A stretch of DNA of 64,000 bases, taken from Nocardia cyriacigeorgica. GTDB taxonomy: Bacteria; Actinomycetota; Actinomycetes; Mycobacteriales; Mycobacteriaceae. The notes beneath the pieces were generated by a model. It did no database searches. It saw nothing but the letters and a program-made list of their open reading frames with translations, and was not told where the DNA came from. Location: contig NZ_JAAGUY010000009.1 in NCBI RefSeq assembly GCF_010868145.1, forward strand, positions 144,081 through 208,080, given 5' to 3'. A program made the translations under genes and the position numbers. Below, one piece after another: positions 7,324 through 15,344 of the stretch. Numbering within the stretch: the stretch's first letter is position 1; every line of letters starts with the position of its first letter.

Positions 7324-10300
7324 GTGACTACCACACAGAACGCGATGGATGCGACACAGTTCAGGGGTGATCCGACCGAGCTGGAGCCTGCCTACTTCCG
7401 CTGGATCCGGCCCGATTCGACGACCCTGACCATTACCGATCGCGCGAGCCACATTCTGCGCCATCATCTGCAGCTGGCCGCGCACCGCGCGCCGGGGACC
7501 GTCTCGACCAGGGTCTATCGTGCAGACGACGACTGCGGACTCGGCCTCGCCCTGCAGATCGTCAACGACGATATGCCGCTGCTGGTCGAATCGGTCACCT
7601 CGGCGCTGCATCGCCTCGGCGCCACCGTCGCCGAGGTCGTGCACCCGGTCTTCGACGTCACCCGTGACGAGACAGGCGACCTGCGCGCGATTGCCGCGCG
7701 CGACGGTGACGGTGTCCGCCGCGACCCCGCCGACGCGCACAGCTACCCGGAGTCGTGGATCCATGTGCAGCTCGATCCGGCCGTGACCGACGAGACGCTC
7801 GACCGGATCGAACAGGCGCTGCCACAGGTGCTCAGCGATCTGCGGTCGGTCACCGACGACACTCCCGCCATGGTCGGGTCGATGACCACAGTGGCCAACC
7901 GGCTCGACCGCACCGCGCAATGGTCCGATGACGCGGAGATCGCCGAATGCGCGCGCCTGCTGCGCTGGTTGGCCGACGGCCATTTCACCGTGCTCGGCTA
8001 CAGCGACTACCGGATGCGTCGCACCAGCCCGACCCCGGACGCCGAGTTCGGTATGTGGCCGGTGCCGGGAACGGGGCTCGGTGTACTCCGCGACAGCTCC
8101 GGCGCGGAGATCCCGGTGCCGGTGCTCGGCGCGAGACGCCCGGTGCTGCGACTGGCCAATGGCTCGGTGGACTCGTTGATCCCGGGTTCGCGCAATCTGT
8201 ACTTCATCAGTGTCGCCGAGTACGCCACGACCGATCCGGGTGGGGCGGGTGCCTCCGGGGATACCGTCGCGGCGGTCAAGGGCGAGCATGTGTTCGTCGG
8301 GACTTTCACGGTGACCGCGCTGCACGAGAACATCCTCGACATTCCGGTCATTTCGCGTCGAGTGCATCAGGTCATCGAATGGGCCGGGTTCGACCTGAAT
8401 TCGTTCTCCGGCCAGGGGATGCTCGAGGTGATGCAGACCTTCCCACGGGTCGAGCTGTTTTCCACCGACGCGCGCAGGCTCTTCGAAACCGTCTCGGCGG
8501 TCATGAATCTCGGCCTGCGGCGCCAGATCCGGTTGTTCCTTCGCCAGGATGCGCGCAGCGGTGCGGTCTACTGCCTGGTCTACATGCCGCGTGATCGGTA
8601 CTCCACCGAGGTCAGGCTGCGGATGCAGGACATCCTGGTCGCGGAGTTCGCGGGTGACCAGATCAGCTATTCGGCCAGAGTCACCGAATCGGAACTTGCG
8701 GTCGTGTACTTCACGGTGCACCGCGCGCCGGGCGTGGAGGCGGATCTGTCCGAGGCCAACCGGGAACGTGTGCAGGACATCCTGTTCGCCACGACTCGTC
8801 CCTGGTCGGACCGGGTGGTCGCGGCGGCCGCGGGCGTTCCCGGCATCACCCGGGCGGTGGCGACCGACTACGCCACCGCCTTCCCGGCGAGTTACCAGCA
8901 GGAGTTCGGTGCCGATCGGGCGCTGGCGGATCTGCGCAGGCTGGAGCAGCTCGGCGACGGTGAGATCGATACGACGCTGTACCGCCTCGACGACGCGCCC
9001 TCGGGGGAGTGGCGGTTCACCCTGTATGTCGCGGGCGCGGGTGTGTCTCTGAGCCGGGTGTTGCCGGTGCTGCACAGCCTCGGTGTCGAGGTGGTCGACG
9101 AGCGCCCGTACCGGATCGCACGCGAGGACGGCACGCTGCGCTGGATCTACGACTTCGCCCTGCGCGTGCCCGCTTCGGTGCTGCGTGATTCGCTCGACAC
9201 CGAGATGGAGGCGGATCTGCTGAGCCACGCGGCCGAGCAGGCTTCCGGTATCCGGCAGCGTTTCCCGGCAGCGGTGGCGGCCATGTGGTTCGGTGACGCC
9301 GAGGTCGACGGCCTCAACGAGCTGGTGTTGCGCGCCGGCGTGCATTGGCGGCAGATCGCGGTGCTTCGGGCCTATGCGAAGTACCTGCAGCAGGCCGGAT
9401 TCGCCTACACCTTCGGCAATATCACCAGGGTGCTGCTGGCCCATCCGGCCCTGGCGGCGGCGTTCATCGAACTGTTCGACGCCTACTTCGATCCGGATTC
9501 GGCGGGCCCTGAATCCGAGAGCCGGATCTCCGCGATCTCCCAGCGATTGCGCGAGGAGATCGATGCGGTCGTCAGCTTGGATACCGACCGGATCTTGCGC
9601 GCCGTGCTCGAGCTGATCACCGCCACGTTGCGCACCAACTACTTCCGTCGCGATCAGGACGGCAACGCGCCGAGCTACCTGTCGTTCAAATTCGATCCGC
9701 AGGCGATCGCCGATCTGCCGAAGCCGCGGCCACGTTTCGAGATCTTCGTGTATTCGCCGCGGGTGGAGGGTGTGCATCTGCGGTTCGGTGCGGTGGCGCG
9801 TGGTGGTTTGCGCTGGTCGGATCGGTTGGAGGATTTCCGGACCGAGATTCTCGGTCTGGTGAAGGCGCAGGCGGTCAAGAACGCGGTGATCGTTCCGGTG
9901 GGCGCCAAGGGTGGCTTCGTCGTGAAGCAGCCCCCGGCGGTCACCGGCGATCCCGGCGTGGATCGTCAGGCCATGATGGCCGAAGGTGTCGCCTGCTATC
10001 GCACGTTCATCTCCGGCCTGCTGGACGTCACCGACAATGTCGATCACACCAACGGCGCGGTGCTGCCGCCCGCGCGGGTAGTGCGCCGCGACCCCGATGA
10101 CACCTATCTGGTGGTGGCAGCCGACAAGGGCACCGCGACCTTCTCCGATATCGCCAACGAGGTGGCCAAGAGCTATGGCTTCTGGCTCGGTGACGCGTTC
10201 GCGTCGGGTGGTTCGGTCGGTTACGACCACAAGGCGATGGGGATTACGGCAAGGGGTGCTTGGGAGAGTGTGAAGCGGCACTTCCAGGAGATGGGGATCG

Positions 10301-12252
10301 ACACCCAGGCCGAGGATTTCACGGTTGTCGGTGTGGGTGATATGAGTGGTGATGTGTTCGGTAACGGCATGTTGTTGTCCGAGCACATTCGTCTGGTGGC
10401 GGCGTTCGACCACCGGCATATCTTCTTGGATCCGAGTCCGGATGCGGCGTCTTCGTACGTTGAGCGGAGGCGGATGTTCGACCTGCCGCGCTCGTCCTGG
10501 GCCGATTACGACATGTCGCTGATCAGCGCTGGCGGTGGTGTCTACGACCGCTCTGCCAAGGCTGTCCCGGTCTCGCCGGAAATCGGCGCCGCCCTCGGGC
10601 TGGACCCGGCAATCACCACCCTGTCACCGCCGGAGATGATTCGCGCCATCCTGCAAGCGCCGGTCGACCTGCTGTGGAACGGCGGTATCGGTACCTACAT
10701 CAAGGCGAGCACCGAATCCAACGCCGACGCCGGGGACAAATCCAACGACGCCGTGCGGGTGAACGCGAACCAGCTGCGGACCAAGGTGATCGGCGAGGGC
10801 GGCAACCTCGGCGCCACCGCACTCGGGCGGATCGAGTTCTGCCGCACCGGCGGCCGGATGAACACCGACGCCCTCGACAACTCCGCGGGTGTCGACTGCT
10901 CCGACCATGAGGTCAATATCAAGGTGTTGCTGGATGCGGTCGTGTCCAGCGGCGACCTCGATGCGAATGAACGCAACGAGTTGCTGGCGGCGATGACCGA
11001 CGAGGTCGCCGAACTCGTGCTGCGCGACAACATCTCGCAGAACTACCGGATGGGTCTGTGCCGGGCCGACGCCCCGGCCCGATCGGCCGTGCACCGCCGG
11101 TTGCTCACCGAACTCGAAACCCGGCGTGGAGTGGACCGGCGGCTCGAAGCGCTGCCAAGCGATGCGGAACTGGCGCGCAGGGCCGCCGACGGCACCGGAC
11201 TCACCTCACCCGAGCTGGCGAATGTCGTTGCGCATGTCAAGCTGTCGCTGAAGGCCGATCTGCTGGCGGGCGAACTGCCCGACAGCGCTTCGTTCGCGTC
11301 GGTGCTGCCCGCCTACTTCCCGACCCCGCTGCGCACCCGCTTCGAAGCGGCCATTCGCAGGCATCCGCTGCGTCGCGAGATTGTGGCCACCATGGTCGTG
11401 AACGATCTGGTCGACTACGGCGGCATCACCTACGCGTTCCGCCTGGCCGAAGAGGTCGGCGCAACCACCGACGATGCGGTGCGTGCGTTCACCGCTGCGG
11501 TCGAGATCTTCGGGTTGCGTGAGATCTGGCAGCGAATCCGAACCGCCCCCATTCCGTCCGCGGCGCGTGACGCTCTGGAACTGGAGACCGGCCGGACTCT
11601 CGAACGGGCGTCACGGTGGCTGTTGCTGAATCGGCCGCAGCCCATCGCCATCGGCGCCGATATCGCCCGCTACCGTGACGGCGTGACGGCGCTGGCCGGC
11701 CGGGTGTCGGACTGGATGCCCGGCTATCTCACCGAGGACCTCACCGCACGGTCACGGGGTCCCGTTGCCCTCGGTGCTCCGCATGATCTGGCCGCCGAGG
11801 TATTCCGGCTGATCCACTTGTTCCCGCTGCTGGATGTGCTGGATATCGCCGATATCGCCGAACGCGACGCCGACGAGGTCGCGGTGCTCTACTTCGCATT
11901 GAACGAGCACCTCGACATCGAACGGCTGCTCACCGCGGTCGGCAAACTCGAGCACGGTGACCGGTGGCCGACGCTGGCACGGCTGGCAGTCCGCGACGAC
12001 CTGTACGAATCGCTGCGGCTGCTCACCCTCGACGTGTCGACCGCGACCGAACCCGACGACACTGTCGCGGAGAAGATCGAGTACTGGGAATCGACGAACC
12101 GATCCCGGTTGGCCAGGGCCGCGGCCGCGCTCGGTGAGATCTTCGACTCCGGCACCTACGATCTGGCGACCCTCTCGGTCGCCGCACGGCAGGTGCGCGG
12201 AATGGTCAGTGCCGGTGGGGAATCCAGCGTGGTCGCGAGCACCATGGGCTGA
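7324..12252 (+). CDS. gdh: NAD-specific glutamate dehydrogenase, large (180-kDa) class
   Basis: 1642 residues, close to the usual ~1600 for this class (Rv2476c-type). It oxidatively deaminates glutamate to 2-oxoglutarate and ammonium with NAD+. A long N-terminal half carries ACT-like and helical modules; the catalytic domain starts near residue 800 with VHLRFGAVARGGLRWSDR and contains the substrate-binding GAKGGF (Lys862), followed by the NAD fold (VVGVGDMSGDVFGNG) and a long C-terminal domain. GTG 7324 is the start. In mycobacteria GarA inhibits this enzyme and PknG phosphorylation of GarA relieves it; pknG is 3 kb downstream here. The gene stands alone, with operator copy 1 overlapping its promoter. 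Confidence 0.95.
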   Translation: MTTTQNAMDATQFRGDPTELEPAYFRWIRPDSTTLTITDRASHILRHHLQLAAHRAPGTVSTRVYRADDDCGLGLALQIVNDDMPLLVESVTSALHRLGATVAEVVHPVFDVTRDETGDLRAIAARDGDGVRRDPADAHSYPESWIHVQLDPAVTDETLDRIEQALPQVLSDLRSVTDDTPAMVGSMTTVANRLDRTAQWSDDAEIAECARLLRWLADGHFTVLGYSDYRMRRTSPTPDAEFGMWPVPGTGLGVLRDSSGAEIPVPVLGARRPVLRLANGSVDSLIPGSRNLYFISVAEYATTDPGGAGASGDTVAAVKGEHVFVGTFTVTALHENILDIPVISRRVHQVIEWAGFDLNSFSGQGMLEVMQTFPRVELFSTDARRLFETVSAVMNLGLRRQIRLFLRQDARSGAVYCLVYMPRDRYSTEVRLRMQDILVAEFAGDQISYSARVTESELAVVYFTVHRAPGVEADLSEANRERVQDILFATTRPWSDRVVAAAAGVPGITRAVATDYATAFPASYQQEFGADRALADLRRLEQLGDGEIDTTLYRLDDAPSGEWRFTLYVAGAGVSLSRVLPVLHSLGVEVVDERPYRIAREDGTLRWIYDFALRVPASVLRDSLDTEMEADLLSHAAEQASGIRQRFPAAVAAMWFGDAEVDGLNELVLRAGVHWRQIAVLRAYAKYLQQAGFAYTFGNITRVLLAHPALAAAFIELFDAYFDPDSAGPESESRISAISQRLREEIDAVVSLDTDRILRAVLELITATLRTNYFRRDQDGNAPSYLSFKFDPQAIADLPKPRPRFEIFVYSPRVEGVHLRFGAVARGGLRWSDRLEDFRTEILGLVKAQAVKNAVIVPVGAKGGFVVKQPPAVTGDPGVDRQAMMAEGVACYRTFISGLLDVTDNVDHTNGAVLPPARVVRRDPDDTYLVVAADKGTATFSDIANEVAKSYGFWLGDAFASGGSVGYDHKAMGITARGAWESVKRHFQEMGIDTQAEDFTVVGVGDMSGDVFGNGMLLSEHIRLVAAFDHRHIFLDPSPDAASSYVERRRMFDLPRSSWADYDMSLISAGGGVYDRSAKAVPVSPEIGAALGLDPAITTLSPPEMIRAILQAPVDLLWNGGIGTYIKASTESNADAGDKSNDAVRVNANQLRTKVIGEGGNLGATALGRIEFCRTGGRMNTDALDNSAGVDCSDHEVNIKVLLDAVVSSGDLDANERNELLAAMTDEVAELVLRDNISQNYRMGLCRADAPARSAVHRRLLTELETRRGVDRRLEALPSDAELARRAADGTGLTSPELANVVAHVKLSLKADLLAGELPDSASFASVLPAYFPTPLRTRFEAAIRRHPLRREIVATMVVNDLVDYGGITYAFRLAEEVGATTDDAVRAFTAAVEIFGLREIWQRIRTAPIPSAARDALELETGRTLERASRWLLLNRPQPIAIGADIARYRDGVTALAGRVSDWMPGYLTEDLTARSRGPVALGAPHDLAAEVFRLIHLFPLLDVLDIADIAERDADEVAVLYFALNEHLDIERLLTAVGKLEHGDRWPTLARLAVRDDLYESLRLLTLDVSTATEPDDTVAEKIEYWESTNRSRLARAAAALGEIFDSGTYDLATLSVAARQVRGMVSAGGESSVVASTMG

Positions 12253-12269
12253 TACCGCAGTCGTCGATG

Positions 12270-12305
12270 CGATGGGCCGGTGGCGAGTATGCCGCCGGCC
12301 CATCG
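12270..12305. terminator. Bidirectional hairpin terminator between gdh and the SPFH gene
   Basis: A 15-bp stem (12270-12284 with 12291-12305, one G-U pair) and six-base loop lie in the 70-bp gap between two convergent genes. There is no long T tract, as is common in high-GC actinobacteria. Confidence 0.65.
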
Positions 12306-12322
12306 GCCTGTGCGGGAGCTGG

Positions 12323-13426
12323 TCAGGGGCCCGCGGGTGCTCCGCAGTCACCACAGAATTTGGCCGCGGCGACGAGTTCGGCTCCGCAACTCGAACAGTG
12401 CCGCGGTCGTCGGGCCAGCTGTTGCCCGCACTGCATGCAGAAGCGGGCCGCCGACGGATTCTGCGCGGTACAAGCAGGGCAGGTCTGGTTGTCGGTGGCT
12501 GCGGCGGGCAAAGCGGCCGGTGTGGGCTGCGAAGGAACAGGTACAGGTGGCGGGGGAGCGGGTTGCATGGGTTGCGGCGGCGCGCTCGTGTGCTGGTTGA
12601 TCGCGTTCAGGCCGAGCGCCGCGCCGAGAAATCCGGTATCGGAACCCGTGCCGCCGTGCGCGAACCCCTGGCTCGCACCCAATGCCAGCTCACCGGCGGC
12701 GTACTGGCGAAAGTCTCCGGCCAGCCGGATATAGGTGACATCCTTGGCGAGCCGCTTCAACCGGTCGGCATCCTCGGGCGCAAGGGTGATGTCGAAGTTG
12801 CCCATTCTGACGATGCGTAGGCCGTATTCGTAGAGTGTGATGTTGGTCTGTCGCAGCACCGCGGTCTCGATCGGCGGCAAATGGCCCGATAGGCCGAGCA
12901 CTGGCCACTCGCCGCGGGAAATGCCCTGCGTCACCGCGACCTTCATCGATTTCAGCAGGAGCTCCGCGCACCAGGAGTTCAGGGCAGCAGGGTCGGTGAG
13001 GTCGGCGGTGCCCGCGAGACCGGTGATCAACTGCCCCGGATCTCGTACGGTAAGCGCGAATTCGCCGAATACTCGCAGCGTCACCACCTGCTCGCTGACC
13101 GGATCGACGATATCGGCCAGCCGGCCACCGAACTTGATCCCCGCGAACTCGCGTGTGGAGACGAAATACAGTTCCGCGCGATAGAAGTTCCCGCCGGACA
13201 ACGTGTCGACGAGCGCACCGAGCACGGGCAGCTCATCGGCGTCGACACGATGGCGGCCGGGCCCCATTGTGGCGACGACATGGCCGGATTTGACGAACAG
13301 CGCGGTTTGATCGGCATTGACGATGGCGCGGCTGTAGCGGCGGATGTTGACGTCGGGCCACTTGTAGACGAGTTGGCCCGTTGCGGTCTCCGGGACCGCG
13401 ATGAATTCCCGATCGAACCACGCCAT
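12323..13426 (-). CDS. SPFH-domain protein with two C-terminal zinc ribbons
   Basis: 367 residues from ATG 13426, with GGAG five bases upstream; an in-frame TTG at 13453 is less likely. The N-terminal ~270 residues are an SPFH/band-7-like domain of the virion-core-protein (YdjI) type (AWFDREFIAVPE, GRHRVDADELPVLG, GEFALTVRDP). A Pro/Ala linker leads to two zinc ribbons: CPAC...CMQCG and CSSCG...CGDCG. Relatives are cytosolic or membrane-associated scaffolds of unknown role. It is convergent with gdh and its promoter carries operator copy 2, suggesting shared control with gdh and ansP. Confidence 0.8.
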   Translation of the reverse strand: MAWFDREFIAVPETATGQLVYKWPDVNIRRYSRAIVNADQTALFVKSGHVVATMGPGRHRVDADELPVLGALVDTLSGGNFYRAELYFVSTREFAGIKFGGRLADIVDPVSEQVVTLRVFGEFALTVRDPGQLITGLAGTADLTDPAALNSWCAELLLKSMKVAVTQGISRGEWPVLGLSGHLPPIETAVLRQTNITLYEYGLRIVRMGNFDITLAPEDADRLKRLAKDVTYIRLAGDFRQYAAGELALGASQGFAHGGTGSDTGFLGAALGLNAINQHTSAPPQPMQPAPPPPVPVPSQPTPAALPAAATDNQTCPACTAQNPSAARFCMQCGQQLARRPRHCSSCGAELVAAAKFCGDCGAPAGP

Positions 13427-13455
13427 ATCCGCTCCATCCGCGAGTGACAACAAAT

Positions 13456-13481
13456 AGCGTACCGATCAGTATCGGTACGAT
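13456..13481. promoter_or_regulatory. Palindromic operator, copy 2 (before the SPFH gene)
   Basis: Arms CGTACCGAT and ATCGGTACG with a four-base centre; the core is GTACCG (13459-13464), eight bases, CGGTAC (13473-13478), the same spacing as the other copies. Centre is 42 bp before the SPFH start on the minus strand, where the arm reads TACGCT, a TANNNT -10 hexamer. It differs from the others in its spacer and in lacking the outer AAT flank. Confidence 0.65.
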
Positions 13482-13573
13482 CAATCGGCTATGACCTGGG
13501 CGAACGTGGTCGTTTGCGGGCAATTCCGAAAGTTCTTGGTTTCCAGCACGTTACAAGGGGTAGATACCTATTG

Positions 13574-13599
13574 AACGTGCCGCTGTCTAGCGGTACATT
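13574..13599. promoter_or_regulatory. Palindromic operator, copy 3 (before ansP)
   Basis: GTGCCG (13577-13582), eight bases, CGGTAC (13591-13596), flanked by AAC and ATT. The right arm contains TACATT, a good -10 hexamer; transcription would start near 13606, about 34 bases before the ansP ATG. Nine of 13 arm positions pair. Confidence 0.7.
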
Positions 13600-13639
13600 A
13601 CCCGTAGATATGATCGCCGCCACAGGAAAGGCCATCACC

Positions 13640-15205
13640 ATGACCACTGTTCGACCTAACTCGGCGCCGGCGCAGGCCGCATTGCCCGAGGAGGGCGCGC
13701 CGGCGACGTCGGTCGACGCGCTGCACGCCGAGGACGCGGGGTATCACAAGTCCCTTCGCCCGCGTCAGTTGCAGATGATCGCCATCGGTGGCGCCATCGG
13801 CACCGGACTGTTCCTCGGCGCGGGCAGCCGGCTCGCCAGCGCCGGGCCCGGCCTGTTCATCGTCTACGCCATCTGTGGCGTGTTCGTGTTCTTCATCCTG
13901 CGAGCCCTGGGTGAACTCGTTCTGCATCGCCCGTCCTCGGGATCGTTCGTTTCGTATGCCCGCGAGTTCTACGGTGAGAAGCTCGCCTTCGCAGTGGGGT
14001 GGATGTACTTCTTCCACTGGTGCATGACCGGGATCGTAGACATCACCGCCATCGCCACCTATGTCCATTACTGGGGAGCGTTCGAAGCTATACCACAATG
14101 GACGATCGCGCTGATCGCGCTGATCTTGGTTGTCGCCATCAACATGGTGTCGGTCAAGTGGTTCGGTGAACTGGAGTTTTGGGCGGCTCTGATCAAGGTG
14201 GTCGCGCTGGTCACCTTCCTGATCGTCGGCACGGTGTTCCTCGCGGGCCGGTTCGATATCAAGGGTCAGACCACGGGCCCGAGCGTGATCGCCGACAACG
14301 GCGGTCTGTTCCCCACCGGCATGCTGTCGCTGGTTCTGGTCACCACGGGTGTCGTCTTCGCCTACGCCGCGGTGGAACTGGTCGGCACGGCGGCAGGCGA
14401 GACGGAGAACCCGGAGAAGGTGATGCCGCGTGCCATCAACTCCGTCATCGCCCGGATCGCGCTGTTCTACGTCGGTTCGCTGGTGCTGCTCGCCCTGCTG
14501 CTGCCCTACACCGCGTTCAAGTCCGGTGAGAGCCCGTTCGTCACCTTCTTCTCCAAGCTGGGTATCGAGGGGGCCGGTTCGGTGATGAACCTGGTCGTCC
14601 TCACCGCTGCGTTCTCCAGCCTCAATGCCGGGCTGTACTCCACCGGCCGCATCCTGCGCTCGATGTCGATGAACGGCAGCGCACCGATCGTGGCTGCACG
14701 GATGTCGAAGTCCGGTGTGCCGTACGTCGGCATCCTGGCCACCGGCGCGATCGCGCTGTTCGGTGTCGGCCTGAATGCGATGGTGCCGGAGAAGGCATTC
14801 GAGATCGTGATCAACGTATCGGCGCTCGGCACCATCTTCGCCTGGGCCGCGATCGTCCTGTGCCAGTTGCAGTTGTGGCGCTGGTCGCAACAGGGCAAGG
14901 TCGAGCGGCCGTCGTTCCGGCTGATCGGTGCGCCTTACACCAGCGTCGCGACCTTGATGTTCCTGGTCGGCGTCGTTGCGCTGATGGCCTTCAGTGATGA
15001 CGAGGTGCAGCGTGGCGCGGTGATCGCCATGGGTGCCATCATGATCCCCGCCCTTGTCGGCGGTTGGTTCATGGCCCGCAAACGGGTGGCGCAGCTCGCC
15101 CAGATCCGTGGCGGTCATACCGGGCAGTTCCCGGTGCTTGCCGAGCGGCCGCGCAAGGATTCTCGCGAAGCGGTGGTCATTCTGGAGAAGCCCGAAGACG
15201 AATGA
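13640..15205 (+). CDS. ansP: AnsP-type amino acid permease (probable L-asparagine transporter)
   Basis: 521 residues, twelve predicted membrane helices, APC superfamily. The first helix has the family motif [12 protein letters not shown] (residues ~50-62), then [20 protein letters not shown] and the ELVGTAAGE segment. From memory of the family these match mycobacterial AnsP1/AnsP2 closely, more than AroP or LysP, so asparagine import is the best call; aspartate or another amino acid cannot be excluded. ATG 13640 is chosen because AGGAAAG lies nine bases before it; the frame extends upstream but would run through operator copy 3. Asparagine uptake feeds aspartate and glutamate, matching the neighbouring gdh. 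Confidence 0.85.
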   Translation: MTTVRPNSAPAQAALPEEGAPATSVDALHAEDAGYHKSLRPRQLQMIAIGGAIGTGLFLGAGSRLASAGPGLFIVYAICGVFVFFILRALGELVLHRPSSGSFVSYAREFYGEKLAFAVGWMYFFHWCMTGIVDITAIATYVHYWGAFEAIPQWTIALIALILVVAINMVSVKWFGELEFWAALIKVVALVTFLIVGTVFLAGRFDIKGQTTGPSVIADNGGLFPTGMLSLVLVTTGVVFAYAAVELVGTAAGETENPEKVMPRAINSVIARIALFYVGSLVLLALLLPYTAFKSGESPFVTFFSKLGIEGAGSVMNLVVLTAAFSSLNAGLYSTGRILRSMSMNGSAPIVAARMSKSGVPYVGILATGAIALFGVGLNAMVPEKAFEIVINVSALGTIFAWAAIVLCQLQLWRWSQQGKVERPSFRLIGAPYTSVATLMFLVGVVALMAFSDDEVQRGAVIAMGAIMIPALVGGWFMARKRVAQLAQIRGGHTGQFPVLAERPRKDSREAVVILEKPEDE

Positions 15206-15213
15206 ACACCTCC

Positions 15214-15244
15214 CGCTGCCCCGGACGCATAGTCCGGGGCAGCG
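15214..15244 (+). terminator. Strong hairpin terminator after ansP
   Basis: Perfect 13-bp stem (15214-15226 with 15232-15244), five-base loop, nine bases after the ansP stop. No T tract. Confidence 0.75.
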
Positions 15245-15318
15245 GTATTCCCAATTTCGGGAATAGGGGGCGACGCGTCGCAGTCTCGCGGCGCAGCAGA
15301 ATGAGAGCTCGGTTCAAC

Positions 15319-15342
15319 GGGTTCTAGGGGTTCTAGGGGTTC
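15319..15342 (+). repeat. Short tandem repeat (GGTTCTAGG unit) over the pknG ribosome binding site
   Basis: Two complete 9-bp units of GGTTCTAGG plus a third partial unit (GGTTC) end two bases before the pknG ATG. The AGGGG of the second junction at 15335-15339 serves as ribosome binding site. Slippage here would change the spacing between promoter and start but not the reading frame. Confidence 0.6.
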
Positions 15343-15344
15343 AC

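Noticed and set aside
7318..10419. A 1033-codon open frame on the minus strand inside gdh
   Set aside because: Antisense shadow of the GC-rich gdh frame; composition (His, Arg, Asp, Gln-rich) matches no family and there is no ribosome binding site.
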